From: Streptomyces exfoliatus
GTDB taxonomy: Bacteria; Actinomycetota; Actinomycetes; Streptomycetales; Streptomycetaceae
DNA: 64,000 nucleotides
Direction of reading: 5' to 3'
Assembly: GCF_000725545.1 (NCBI RefSeq)
Contig: NZ_JNZP01000022.1
Location: 41,962 to 105,961 of the forward strand
In this document: positions 16,531 through 26,165 of the stretch, piece by piece
Position numbering within the stretch: position 1 is the first letter of the stretch
Layout: each line of letters begins with the position of its first letter
Notes under the pieces: model-generated
What the model was told of the DNA's origin: nothing
Seen by the model: only the letters and a program-made list of their open reading frames with translations
The model's database searches: none
Position numbers and translations under genes: made by a program

Positions 16531-18072
16531 GTGCACCGCAGAATCATCGTTCCGAGCGCCCTCGCGGCCTCCCTGCTGCTGGCGATCCCGGCATCGGCGG
16601 CCGACTTCACCCCTGGGGCCCCGGGCATCGGCGACTCCTACTACCCCACCAGTGGCAACGGCGGCTACGACGTCTCCCACTACGACCTGCGCCTGAAGTA
16701 CCAGCCCGCCACGGACCTCCTGGAGGGCACGGCGACGATCGTCGCCACCACCAAGCAGAACCTGTCCCGGTTCAACCTCGACCTCGGCCTGAAGGTCAGT
16801 GAGGTACGGGTCAACGGCAGGCTCGCGAAGTTCACCGCCTCGGGCGACCACGAGCTGGAGGTCACCCCGGCCACCCCGCTGGAGAAGAACAAGGCGATCT
16901 CGGTCGTCGTCCGCTACGCGGGCAAGCCCTCCGAGGTGAAGGTCGGCGGCTGGACCGCCTGGGCCCGCACCCCGGACGGCGGCGTCGCCGCGCAGGAGCC
17001 GGATTCGGCCGTCTGGTGGTTCCCGTCCAACGACCACCCGCTCGACAAGGCCACCTTCGACGTCTCCGTCTCGGTGCCGGACGGCCACCAGGCCATCAGC
17101 AACGGCGTGCTGCAGTCGCAGTCCTCGCGCCTGGGCTGGACCCGCTTCAACTGGCGCTCCAACAAGCCGCAGGCGACCTATCTCGCCACGCTCGCCGTCG
17201 GGAAGTTCGACATCACGACGGACAGGACGGCGAACGGGCTGCCGGTCCTCAACGCGTACAGCAAGGACCTCGGCGACAACGCGGGCGCCGCGCGCGCCTC
17301 GATCGAGCGCACGACCGAGGTCGCGGAGTGGCTGGAGTCGGTCTTCGGGCCGTACCCCTTCAACTCCCTCGGCGGCTACGTGCCGAACGTGACCAGCGGT
17401 TTCGCCCTGGAGACGCAGACCCGGCCGTTCTACAGCCCGCGGCAGTTCGCCAACGGCGCGAACGTGTCCGTGGTCGTCCACGAGCTGGCGCACCAGTGGT
17501 ACGGCGACAGCGTGTCCGTCCAGGACTGGAAGGACATCTGGGTCAACGAGGGCTTCGCCCGCTACAGCCAGTGGCTCTGGTCGGAGAAGGAGGGCGAGGG
17601 CACCGCGCAGGAGCTGGCGGACTACGTGTACGCCACCCGGACGGCCGAGGACCCGTTCTGGACGGTGAAGCCGGGCGACCCGGGCGCCGAGAACCAGTTC
17701 CACGTCGCCGTCTACGACCGCGGCGCGCTGGCGCTCCAGGCGCTGCGCAACGAGATCGGCGACGAGGACTTCTTCGCGATCCTGAAGGGCTGGCCGCAGG
17801 AGTTCGCCTACGGCAACGCGCGGGTCGCCGACTTCGTCCGGTACGCGGAGCGGGTCTCCGGCAAGCCGCTGGCGGGGCTCTTCGACACCTGGCTGTACCA
17901 GCCGTCGAAGCCGTCCGCGTCGACGGCGGCGACGGCCGGTCCGTCCGCTCCGGCCGCGCGGTCGGCCGCGCCGGAGACCGCGCAGCCGAAGCCTGTGCAG
18001 CCGAAGTCGTGGAAGAAGATCGCGGAGACGAACACGATCCACGAGACCGGGGAGCACGGCCACGCGCACTGA
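16531..18072 (+). CDS. Secreted M1 family (gluzincin) metallopeptidase
   Basis: A 513-residue exported aminopeptidase-like enzyme. GTG at 16531 follows GGGGAG and starts a signal peptide (RRIIVPSALAASLLLAIPASA). The zinc motif HELAH is at 317-321 (His317, His321) with Glu340 eighteen residues on, in NEGFARY. The GxMEN exopeptidase loop of classical M1 enzymes appears as GGYVPN/GFALE, so it is altered. At about 513 residues it lacks the large ERAP-like C-terminal domain. The C-terminus is a Ser/Ala/Pro linker and a His-containing tail (EHGHAH). With the neighbouring PepX and M14 genes it forms a secreted-peptidase block. Confidence 0.92.
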   Translation: MHRRIIVPSALAASLLLAIPASAADFTPGAPGIGDSYYPTSGNGGYDVSHYDLRLKYQPATDLLEGTATIVATTKQNLSRFNLDLGLKVSEVRVNGRLAKFTASGDHELEVTPATPLEKNKAISVVVRYAGKPSEVKVGGWTAWARTPDGGVAAQEPDSAVWWFPSNDHPLDKATFDVSVSVPDGHQAISNGVLQSQSSRLGWTRFNWRSNKPQATYLATLAVGKFDITTDRTANGLPVLNAYSKDLGDNAGAARASIERTTEVAEWLESVFGPYPFNSLGGYVPNVTSGFALETQTRPFYSPRQFANGANVSVVVHELAHQWYGDSVSVQDWKDIWVNEGFARYSQWLWSEKEGEGTAQELADYVYATRTAEDPFWTVKPGDPGAENQFHVAVYDRGALALQALRNEIGDEDFFAILKGWPQEFAYGNARVADFVRYAERVSGKPLAGLFDTWLYQPSKPSASTAATAGPSAPAARSAAPETAQPKPVQPKSWKKIAETNTIHETGEHGHAH

Positions 18073-18097
18073 GCGGTCCGGCGACCGGGGCCGTCCG

Positions 18098-19024
18098 TCA
18101 GCGCTTCGCGCGGCGGGCGGCCGCGCGTGCCTTCCGGGCCAGCGGCAGATAGCGCAGCCGCTCCGGCAGGACCGGGACCACGACCCTGACCACCCGGGCG
18201 AACCGGCGCAGGGTGCGCTCCTGCGCGTCCGTCCACTCCAGCCCGATGACCTCCCGGGCGTCCGGCGGCATCAGGCCCACGGTGAGGAACGCGCGCAGCC
18301 GCAGGAACGGGCGGCGCAGGACGGGCCAGAGCAGCCGGAGGGCGAGCCGCAGCGCCAGCGGGCCGCGGTCGGGGGCCGGCACCGGCTGGTCGGGGTCGAG
18401 CAGCTCCCGGACGACGACGGTCGCCTCCAGCTCCTCGGCGAGGACCTTGCGGTAGTACGGCCAGAACTCCTCGATCGTCGCGGGCATGTCCCGGTCGTGG
18501 ATGCCGAGGATCCGTCCGACCTGGAGCCACTCGGCGTACAGCTGCCGTTCCTGCGCCTCGGTGAGGGGGCGGGCGAGGAGGCGCAGGCCCCAGGCATAGA
18601 CGGGGAAGCCGGTCGCGTGCACCCAGGAGTAGTAGGCGGGGGTGAGGGCGTGGTAGCGGCGCCCGTGGGCGTCGGTGCCCTGGATGGTGCGGTGCAGTTC
18701 CCGGAGGCGGCGTCCTTCGCGTGCGGCCTCCTCGCCGCCGTAGATCCACAGCTGGACCGAACGCAGGGAGCGTTCGCCGCGGCCCCAGGGGTCGGTCCGG
18801 AAGACGGAGTGCGCGTCCACGCCGGCGCCGATCGCGGGGTGGGCGACCTGCATCGTGAGGGCGGCGGGCAGCATCAGGAGTGCCCGGATGTCGCCCGCGA
18901 CGGTCCACAGCACCCCGCCGACGGGCGGCGGCACCGGATCGACGGGACCGACCGGATCGGCAGGCCGGACCGGATCGACGGGATCGATCGGACCGACGGG
19001 ATCGACGGGATTCACGCGTTCCAT
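18098..19024 (-). CDS. Oxygenase MpaB family protein (DUF2236)
   Basis: A 308-residue protein of the DUF2236/MpaB family, which includes haem-containing rubber oxygenase (latex clearing protein) and fungal MpaB-type oxygenases. Visible landmarks are MQVAHPAIGAGVDAHS (about 58-73), the WIYGGEEA segment, YYSWVHATGF (haem-region His) and the conserved C-terminal hydrophobic helices. GAGGAG precedes the ATG at 19024. The first 35 residues are an unusual Asp-Pro-Val repeat encoded by a short tandem DNA repeat (about 18930-19017), unlike the family. The substrate is unknown. Probably its own transcription unit, behind a terminator at 19061. Confidence 0.87.
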   Translation of the reverse strand: MERVNPVDPVGPIDPVDPVRPADPVGPVDPVPPPVGGVLWTVAGDIRALLMLPAALTMQVAHPAIGAGVDAHSVFRTDPWGRGERSLRSVQLWIYGGEEAAREGRRLRELHRTIQGTDAHGRRYHALTPAYYSWVHATGFPVYAWGLRLLARPLTEAQERQLYAEWLQVGRILGIHDRDMPATIEEFWPYYRKVLAEELEATVVVRELLDPDQPVPAPDRGPLALRLALRLLWPVLRRPFLRLRAFLTVGLMPPDAREVIGLEWTDAQERTLRRFARVVRVVVPVLPERLRYLPLARKARAAARRAKR

Positions 19025-19060
19025 GGGCTTCTCCTCACACTCCAGGCTGCCACCCACGAC

Positions 19061-19106
19061 GAAGGGGCCGTCACCCGGGCGCTGCGGCCCTGGTGACGGC
19101 CCCTTC
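19061..19106 (-). terminator. Perfect 15-bp stem terminator
   Basis: GAAGGGGCCGTCACC (19061-19075) and GGTGACGGCCCCTTC (19092-19106) are perfectly complementary around a 16-base loop. Located between the AtpF-like gene and the MpaB gene, both on the minus strand, so it should end the AtpF-like transcript. Confidence 0.85.
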
Positions 19107-19119
19107 CGGGGAGTACGGG

Positions 19120-19605
19120 TCAGGCGCGGTCGGCACCGACCGGCTCGCCGACGATGCGGGCGGCGAGGGCGTGGGCCCACGCGTCGACGTCCGCGGTGAG
19201 CTCGCGCTCGGCGGCGGCGCGCTCGGCGGCGATCTTCTCGGCACCGGCCGCGAGGATGGCCTCCCGCTCGGCGTTGCCCTCGGCGCGGGCGGCGGCGATG
19301 GCGACCGAGCCCTCCTCGACGGCCTTGGAGCGGATACGGGCGGCCTCGTGACGCGCCTCGGCGAGCTCGGCCTCGTACTGCTCACGGATCTGGGTGGCCT
19401 CGGAGCGCAGGTCGTCGGCGCGCTCGGTGCCGCCGTCGATGGCGTCCTCGCGCTCGTCGAGGGTGCGCCGGATCTTCGGCAGGATGCCCTTCGCCAGGAC
19501 GAGGAAGGTGAATCCGAACACGACCAGGCCGAGGATGAGCTCGGCCCAGACGGGGTTGAGCGGACCGAGGTCCGTCTTGAAGATCTGCGAGTTCGCGAGG
19601 GTCAT
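19120..19605 (-). CDS. Orphan F0F1 ATP synthase subunit B-like protein
   Basis: A 161-residue protein with the exact build of an F0 b subunit. It has a short N-terminus, one membrane segment (AELILGLVVFGFTFLVLAKG, about 21-40) and a long charged coiled coil (LDEREDAIDGGTERADDLR onwards) of heptad character. No other ATP synthase gene is nearby. The main atp operon of streptomycetes has its own b subunit, so this is an extra, monocistronic copy. It could substitute for the housekeeping b subunit, form mixed stators, or be a coiled-coil membrane protein with another job; the sequence does not decide. A terminator follows at 19061, making it a one-gene unit. Confidence 0.85.
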   Translation of the reverse strand: MTLANSQIFKTDLGPLNPVWAELILGLVVFGFTFLVLAKGILPKIRRTLDEREDAIDGGTERADDLRSEATQIREQYEAELAEARHEAARIRSKAVEEGSVAIAAARAEGNAEREAILAAGAEKIAAERAAAERELTADVDAWAHALAARIVGEPVGADRA

Positions 19606-19700
19606 GCGCGCATTCTACCTGGACCAAAACACGACAAATCAGACAACGGGAGGAGAGTTGGCGCGCTTGTGCGGACCCGGCAAGATTCCCGGCACCCAAA

Positions 19701-19718
19701 GGCTACCGGAAGGTAACC
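19701..19718. promoter_or_regulatory. Candidate operator upstream of the sphingomyelinase gene
   Basis: GGCTACC (19701-19707) and GGTAACC (19712-19718) form an imperfect inverted repeat (six of seven pairs) around GGAA, 58 bp before the GTG start. The site could bind a dimeric regulator. This is pattern evidence only. Confidence 0.35.
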
Positions 19719-19775
19719 ACGGCTGATTGTATGTGCCGCGCCAGGTCAACCCCCCACACCCTCATGGGAGTTCAC

Positions 19776-20765
19776 GTGCCGTTCGCCGCGCTCCGCCGTA
19801 CCCCCGGCGCCGTCCTTTCGCTCGCGCTCGCCGCCGCCACCCTGGCCGCGACCGCTCCGGGCGCGACCGCCTCCTCCACCACGGCCGCCGAGACCCCGCG
19901 GCTGAAGGTCCTCTCGTACAACGCGTTCCTGTTCTCCAAGACGCTCTACCCGAACTGGGGCCAGGACCACCGGGCCCGGGCGATCCCCGCCGCCTCCTTC
20001 TTCCAGGGGCAGGACGTGGTCGTGGTCCAGGAGGCCTTCGACAACTCCTCCTCCGAGGCGCTCAAGGCGAACGCCGCCGCGCAGTACCCGCACCAGACGC
20101 CCGTCATGGGCCGCGGCAAGACCGGCTGGGACGCCACCGGCGGGGCCTACTCCGCGACCACGCCCGAGGACGGCGGTGTGACGATCCTCAGCAAGTGGCC
20201 GATCGTCCGCAAGGAGCAGTACGTCTACAAGGACGCCTGCGGCGCCGACTGGTACTCGAACAAGGGCTTCGTCTACAGCGTCCTGGACGTGAACGGCAGC
20301 CGGGTCCACGTCGTCGGCACCCACGCCCAGTCCACCGACCCGGGCTGCTCGGCGGGCGAGGCGGCGCAGATGCGCAGCCGCCAGTTCAAGGCGATGGACG
20401 CCTTCCTCGACGCCAAGAACATCCCGGCGAACGAGCAGGTGATCGTCGCCGGCGACATGAACGTCGACTCCCGCACGGCCGAGTACGCCACGATGCTCGC
20501 CGACGCGGGCCTGGCCGGGGCCGACGCCCGCACCGGCCACCCGTACTCCTTCGACACCGAGCTGAACTCGATCGCCTCCGAGCGCTACCCGGACGACCCG
20601 CGCGAGGACCTCGACTACGTCCTCTTCCGGGCCGGGAACGCCCGCCCCGCCGGCTGGACCAACCACGTGGTCCTGGAGCAGAGCGCTCCCTGGTCGGTCT
20701 CCAGCTGGGGCACGCGCTACACGTACACCAACCTCTCCGACCACTACCCCGTCACCGGCTTCTAG
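19776..20765 (+). CDS. Secreted sphingomyelin phosphodiesterase (neutral sphingomyelinase type)
   Basis: A 329-residue exported member of the exonuclease-endonuclease-phosphatase superfamily. After a signal peptide ending near ATAPGATAS come LSYNAFLFS (metal-binding Asn), VVVQEAFDN (metal-binding Glu), THAQSTDPGC, GDMNVDSRT and the C-terminal catalytic SDHYPVTGF, the order found in bacterial sphingomyelinase C. It should hydrolyse sphingomyelin to ceramide and phosphocholine outside the cell. GGGAG before the GTG at 19776 decides the start; an ATG at 19764 is the alternative. Single gene with its own promoter region. Substrate could be another phospholipid. Confidence 0.9.
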   Translation: MPFAALRRTPGAVLSLALAAATLAATAPGATASSTTAAETPRLKVLSYNAFLFSKTLYPNWGQDHRARAIPAASFFQGQDVVVVQEAFDNSSSEALKANAAAQYPHQTPVMGRGKTGWDATGGAYSATTPEDGGVTILSKWPIVRKEQYVYKDACGADWYSNKGFVYSVLDVNGSRVHVVGTHAQSTDPGCSAGEAAQMRSRQFKAMDAFLDAKNIPANEQVIVAGDMNVDSRTAEYATMLADAGLAGADARTGHPYSFDTELNSIASERYPDDPREDLDYVLFRAGNARPAGWTNHVVLEQSAPWSVSSWGTRYTYTNLSDHYPVTGF

Positions 20766-20774
20766 CCGACCGGC

Positions 20775-21269
20775 TCAGTACCCGGACCTGCCGAAGAGGC
20801 TGTAGAGCCAGACACCGAAAACCCCGGCGACACAGAGCAGCACGACGAACGAGCCCAGGCTCGTGTGCCGCTCCTTGCGGGGCCGGCCGGGTCGGGCGGC
20901 GCCCGCCGCCCGGTCCGGCTTCTCCTGCTTCCTCCCGGCTCCCTGCCGCCGCCCCGACGGTGCGGGGACCGGCTCGACGGCCGCGGCCACATCGGCGAGG
21001 AGGCTGCGGCAGACCGCCGCCAGCTCGGCCGTCCCGGCGGTCAGGTCGACGACCACCTCGGTCCGGGCCGGGGCGGTGGTCCCGCCGTCGAGGAGCCGCC
21101 CGGCGCGCAGCAGTGCCTGATCCTTGCCCCCGGTGGGACCGAGACTGATCCAGCGGCCCACGTGCTCGCCGCGGATCACCACACCGCCGCCCCGCTCCCG
21201 GTAGACGGTGTGCTCCCGCCACAGGAGTCGGGCCAATTCCGTGGCCGTCTCCCGGAGTTGCGTGTACAT
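20775..21269 (-). CDS. Conserved hypothetical protein with C-terminal membrane anchor
   Basis: A 164-residue protein. The N-terminal half (MYTQLRETATELARLLW, then RGEHVGRWISLGPTGGKD) is a compact soluble domain. A basic, proline-rich linker (about 100-135) leads to one C-terminal membrane segment (SFVVLLCVAGVFGVWLYSLF), giving a tail-anchored cytoplasmic domain. GGGGAG precedes the ATG at 21269. No named family recognised. Convergent with the sphingomyelinase gene, only nine bases apart. Confidence 0.75.
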   Translation of the reverse strand: MYTQLRETATELARLLWREHTVYRERGGGVVIRGEHVGRWISLGPTGGKDQALLRAGRLLDGGTTAPARTEVVVDLTAGTAELAAVCRSLLADVAAAVEPVPAPSGRRQGAGRKQEKPDRAAGAARPGRPRKERHTSLGSFVVLLCVAGVFGVWLYSLFGRSGY

Positions 21270-21361
21270 CTGACTCCCCTGTTCCCCTGCCCCGCTCCGA
21301 ACAGCGGCCGACTCTAGCTCCCGCCCTCCGCGGCGCCGACCACACCCCACCCCTGCGCCCC

Positions 21362-21844
21362 TTACGCGCCGAAGTCGTACACGGTGACAGGTATCCCCCG
21401 GTCCACCAGACGCCCGACGACCAGGGGCTCGACCCGGTCCCAGCGCCCCCCGGCGAGTCCGCAGCCGATGCGCGGCATGTGCACGGAGGCCTCCAGTTCG
21501 ATCGCCCTGTCCGCGAGCAGCCCGAGTGCGGCGTCGATCGCCTCGTACCGCACGGGTGCTCCGGAGCTGCGCCCGGTGCGCATGCCCCGCTGCCCCACCA
21601 GGTTGGCCACCCAGACGTACGGCTCGACCCGCACCAGCTGGGCGGCCCCGAGGCCGAAGTCGTTGCGCGCCCGTTCCCGGTGCCAGCGGCGGTAGGCCGC
21701 CTCCGGCTCGGGCCAGCGGCGGGAGACCGCCACGACGAACCCCCTGCCCCAGCCGCCGAGGTCGTTGCAGACATGCGCGATGATCTTGACGCCCTTGCCG
21801 CGCGGCGAGGTCGCGTCCCCCCGGACGTAGGTGATCCCGTTCAT
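21362..21844 (-). CDS. Macro domain protein (ADP-ribose-1''-phosphate phosphatase-like)
   Basis: A 160-residue stand-alone macro domain. Family marks: an early acidic strand (YVRGDATSPRGKG), the ADP-ribose-loop asparagine in IAHVCNDLGGWGRGFVVAVSR, and MPRIGCGLAGGRWD, the glycine-rich diphosphate loop. This arrangement resembles the yeast Poa1p-type branch, which removes the 1''-phosphate of ADP-ribose made in tRNA splicing or hydrolyses ADP-ribosyl esters. It acts in the cytoplasm. The ATG at 21844 has no clear ribosome site; GTG at 21853 is an alternative. Confidence 0.88.
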   Translation of the reverse strand: MNGITYVRGDATSPRGKGVKIIAHVCNDLGGWGRGFVVAVSRRWPEPEAAYRRWHRERARNDFGLGAAQLVRVEPYVWVANLVGQRGMRTGRSSGAPVRYEAIDAALGLLADRAIELEASVHMPRIGCGLAGGRWDRVEPLVVGRLVDRGIPVTVYDFGA

Positions 21845-21886
21845 GTCGATCACGCTACGCGCCGCCACCGACAACACCGCCACTCT

Positions 21887-21916
21887 TTTACACAGCTGGT
21901 GAGACAGCAATACTGT
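21887..21916 (+). promoter_or_regulatory. Candidate promoter of the MerR-family gene
   Basis: TTTACA (21887-21892), an 18-bp spacer and TACTGT (21911-21916) precede the MerR gene by 51 bp. The over-long spacer is what MerR-type activators act on, and the overlapping ACAG-CAATA-CTGT repeat could be the binding site, so autoregulation is plausible. Confidence 0.5.
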
Positions 21917-21966
21917 TCAAGCGATCCGGACCGGCGGGTCGGTGGCAGGGAAGTGAGGCACCTCGG

Positions 21967-22704
21967 ATGGGCGTCGGGAGTGGCGAGGGGGACGGGACCA
22001 GTCTCACCGTCGACGAGCTGGCCGCGCGGGCCGGGGTCACGGTGCGGACCGTGCGGTTCTACGGGACCCGGGGGCTGCTGCCGCCGCCCGTGATCGGCGC
22101 GCGGCGGGTCGGGCACTACGGGCAGGACCATCTGTCGCGGCTCGCGCTGATCGAGGAGCTGCAGCGGCAGGGGATGACGCTCGCGGCGATCGAGCGGTAC
22201 TTCGAGCAGCTGCCGGACGACCTCAGCGCCCAGGACCTCGCCGTCCACCGCGCCCTGGTGGCCTCCTGGGCGCCCGAGTCCGCCGAGTCCATCACGCGGC
22301 GGGAGCTGGAGCGGCGGGCCGGACGGGCGCTGACCGAGCGGGACGTGGACCGGCTGGCCGCCATGGGGGTGCTCGACCGGACCGCCGACGAGGACACGTA
22401 CCGCCTCGACGGGGCGCTGCTGCGGCTCGGCGTCGAGCTGCTCGACGTGCCCATCGAGCACGAGACGATCCTCGCCTCCCGCACCGTCCTCCTGGAGCAC
22501 GCGCGCGCTGCCGCCCAGGAGCTCTCCCGGCTCTTCCGGGACGAGGTGTGGAGCCCGTACCGGGAGAGCGGGGAGGACCCGGACCACCTGAGCGCGATGA
22601 AGTCGCTCTCGGCCCACATGCAGCCGATGGTGGTCCAGGCCCTCCTCACGGCCTTCCAGCGCTCGCTGAGCGAGGAGCTGAGGACGGCGTTCAGGAGCCG
22701 CTGA
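21967..22704 (+). CDS. MerR family transcriptional regulator
   Basis: A 245-residue regulator. Residues about 13-80 are a MerR winged-helix domain (LTVDELAARAGVTVRTVRFY, then GLLPPP and the VGHYGQDHLSRLALIEELQRQG wing). The long C-terminal part is an all-helical ligand domain of no recognised type, without metal cysteines. Its end overlaps the end of the FadB/FadJ-like gene by 14 bp on the opposite strand, so the two are convergent. Control of the adjacent beta-oxidation operon is a reasonable inference. Confidence 0.9.
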   Translation: MGVGSGEGDGTSLTVDELAARAGVTVRTVRFYGTRGLLPPPVIGARRVGHYGQDHLSRLALIEELQRQGMTLAAIERYFEQLPDDLSAQDLAVHRALVASWAPESAESITRRELERRAGRALTERDVDRLAAMGVLDRTADEDTYRLDGALLRLGVELLDVPIEHETILASRTVLLEHARAAAQELSRLFRDEVWSPYRESGEDPDHLSAMKSLSAHMQPMVVQALLTAFQRSLSEELRTAFRSR

Positions 22705-24865
22705 AGACCTCGCCGCGCTCGGCCTTCTCCACCAGGAGGGCCGGCGGGGTGAAGCGCTCGCCGTACGTCCGGGCCAGCTCACGCGCGCGTGCCGCGAATC
22801 CGGCGACACCACCCTCGTAGCCGTTGATGTACTGCAGCACGCCACCCGTCCAGGCCGGGAAGCCGATGCCCATGATGGAGCCGATGTTCGCGTCGGCGAC
22901 CGAGGTCAGGACGCCTTCCTCCAGGAGCCGGACGGTGTCCAGGGCCTCGGCGAAGAGCATCCGCTCCTGCATGTCCCGGAACGGGATCTCGTACCCCGGC
23001 TTGGCGAAGTGCTCGCGCAGGCCGGGCCAGAGCTTGCCGCGCCTGCCGTCCTCCGCGTACTCGTAGAAGCCCGCGCCGCCGCTCCGCCCGGTCCGCCCGA
23101 ACTCGTCGACCATGCGGTCGATGACGGCCTCGCCCGGGTGCGTGGTCCAGGTCCCGCCGGCCTCCTCGATCGCCCGCTTGCTCTCGTTGCGGATCTTGCG
23201 CGGCAGGGTGAGGGTCAGCTCGTCCATGAGGGAGAGGACCTTGGCGGGGTAGCCGGCCTGGGCGGCGGCCTGCTCGATCGAGGCGGGCTCGATGCCCTCG
23301 CCGAGCATGGCGACGCCCTCGTTGATGAAGTGGCCGATCACCCGGGAGGTGAAGAAGCCGCGCGAGTCGTTGACGACGATCGGCGTCTTGTTGATCTGCC
23401 GGACGAGGTCGAAGGCGCGGGCCAGGGCCTCGTCGCCGGTCCGCTCGCCCTTGATGATCTCGACGAGCGGCATCTTGTCGACGGGCGAGAAGAAGTGCAG
23501 GCCGATGAAGTCGGTCTGGCGCTCCACGCCCTCGGCGAGGACGGAGATCGGCAGGGTCGAGGTGTTGGAGCAGAGCAGCGCGTCGGGCGCGACGACGCCC
23601 TGGATCTCCTGGAACACCTTGTGCTTGAGCGCGGTGTCCTCGAAGACCGCCTCGATGACCGCGTCGCAGCCCGCCAGGTCCGCCGCCTCGGAGGTCGGGG
23701 TGATCCGGGCGAGGAGCGCGTCGGCCTTCGCCTGGGTGGTGCGGCCGCGGGAGACGGCCTTGGCGCACAGCGCCTCGGAGTACGCCTTGCCCTTGGCGGC
23801 GGACTCGGCGGAGACGTCCTTGAGGACGACCTCGATGCCGGCGCGGGCGCAGGAGTACGCGATGCCGGCGCCCATCATTCCGGCACCGAGGACGGCGACC
23901 TTGCGGACCGGCCGGGCGTCGACGCCCTGGGGGCGGCTGGCGCCGGAGTTGACGGCCTGGAGGTCGAAGAAGAACGCCTGGATCATGTTCTTCGCCGTCT
24001 GGCCGGTGACCAGCTCGGTGAAGTAGCGGGACTCGATGGTCAGGGCGGTCGCGAAGTCGACCTGGGAGCCCTCGACGGCGGCGGCCATGATGGCGCGGGG
24101 CGCCGGGTAGGGCGCGCCGTTCAGCTGCTTGCGCAGGTTGGCCGGGAAGGCGGGCAGGTTGGCGGCGAACTTCGGGTTCGACGGGGTGCCGCCGGGGATC
24201 TTGTACCCGGGGACGTCCCAGGGCTGGCGGGACTCGGGGTGCGCGTCGATGAAGGCGATGGCCTTGGCCATCATCTCCTCGGGGGTGGCGGCCAGCTCGT
24301 GGACGAGGCCGCTGTCCAGGGCGCGCTTCGGCGCGTACTGGGTGCCCTGGAGCAGCACCTTGAGCAGGGCGTCGGTGATGCCCATGAGGCGTACGGTGCG
24401 GGCGACGCCGCCGCCGCCGGGGAGCAGGCCGAGGGTGACCTCGGGCAGGCCGATCTTGGAGCCGGGGGCGTCGAGCGCGACCCGGTGGTGGGAGGAGAGG
24501 GCGATCTCGTAGCCGCCGCCGAGCGCGGCGCCGTTGATCGCGGCGACGACCGGCTTGCCGAGGGTCTCGATGCGGCGCAGCGCGTTCTTCATCTCCAGGC
24601 CGGCCTCGAAGATGTCCCGGGCGTGCTCGGGGCCCGCCTGGATCATGTCCTTGAGGTCGCCGCCCGCGAAGAAGGTCTTCTTGGCGGAGGTGTAGATGAT
24701 GCCGCGGATGGAGTCCTTCTCGGCCTCCACGCGGTCGGCGACGGCGATGATGGAGGCCCGGAAGGCCCGGTTCATGGTGTTGGCGGACTGGTCGGGGTCG
24801 TCGAGGACGAGGGTGACGATCCCGGTCTCGTCCTGTTCCCAGCGGATGGTGGTGCTCTCGCTCAT
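22691..24865 (-). CDS. Multifunctional fatty-acid oxidation protein (enoyl-CoA hydratase / 3-hydroxyacyl-CoA dehydrogenase)
   Basis: A 724-residue fusion. Residues 1 to about 200 are a crotonase domain (FFAGGDLKDM, INGAALGGGYEIAL), which hydrates enoyl-CoA. The NAD-binding domain begins near 323 (VAVLGAGMMGAGIAYS), and the C-terminal 3-hydroxyacyl-CoA dehydrogenase domain includes GLHFFSPVDKMPLVEII and SRGFFTSRVIGHFINEG. This is the FadB/FadJ-type alpha subunit, carrying steps two and three of beta-oxidation. It is the last gene of the operon; the thiolase gene ends 39 bp upstream. Confidence 0.94.
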   Translation of the reverse strand: MSESTTIRWEQDETGIVTLVLDDPDQSANTMNRAFRASIIAVADRVEAEKDSIRGIIYTSAKKTFFAGGDLKDMIQAGPEHARDIFEAGLEMKNALRRIETLGKPVVAAINGAALGGGYEIALSSHHRVALDAPGSKIGLPEVTLGLLPGGGGVARTVRLMGITDALLKVLLQGTQYAPKRALDSGLVHELAATPEEMMAKAIAFIDAHPESRQPWDVPGYKIPGGTPSNPKFAANLPAFPANLRKQLNGAPYPAPRAIMAAAVEGSQVDFATALTIESRYFTELVTGQTAKNMIQAFFFDLQAVNSGASRPQGVDARPVRKVAVLGAGMMGAGIAYSCARAGIEVVLKDVSAESAAKGKAYSEALCAKAVSRGRTTQAKADALLARITPTSEAADLAGCDAVIEAVFEDTALKHKVFQEIQGVVAPDALLCSNTSTLPISVLAEGVERQTDFIGLHFFSPVDKMPLVEIIKGERTGDEALARAFDLVRQINKTPIVVNDSRGFFTSRVIGHFINEGVAMLGEGIEPASIEQAAAQAGYPAKVLSLMDELTLTLPRKIRNESKRAIEEAGGTWTTHPGEAVIDRMVDEFGRTGRSGGAGFYEYAEDGRRGKLWPGLREHFAKPGYEIPFRDMQERMLFAEALDTVRLLEEGVLTSVADANIGSIMGIGFPAWTGGVLQYINGYEGGVAGFAARARELARTYGERFTPPALLVEKAERGEVFSGS

Positions 24866-24904
24866 GGCTGCTGCTTCTCCGTAAGAGGGGTGCGGACGGG
24901 ACGG

Positions 24905-26119
<1,215 letters not shown>

Positions 26120-26165
26120 GGAAAGCCTTTCGCGATGAGGGTGGTGTTCGTGGGGCGGCGGGAGG

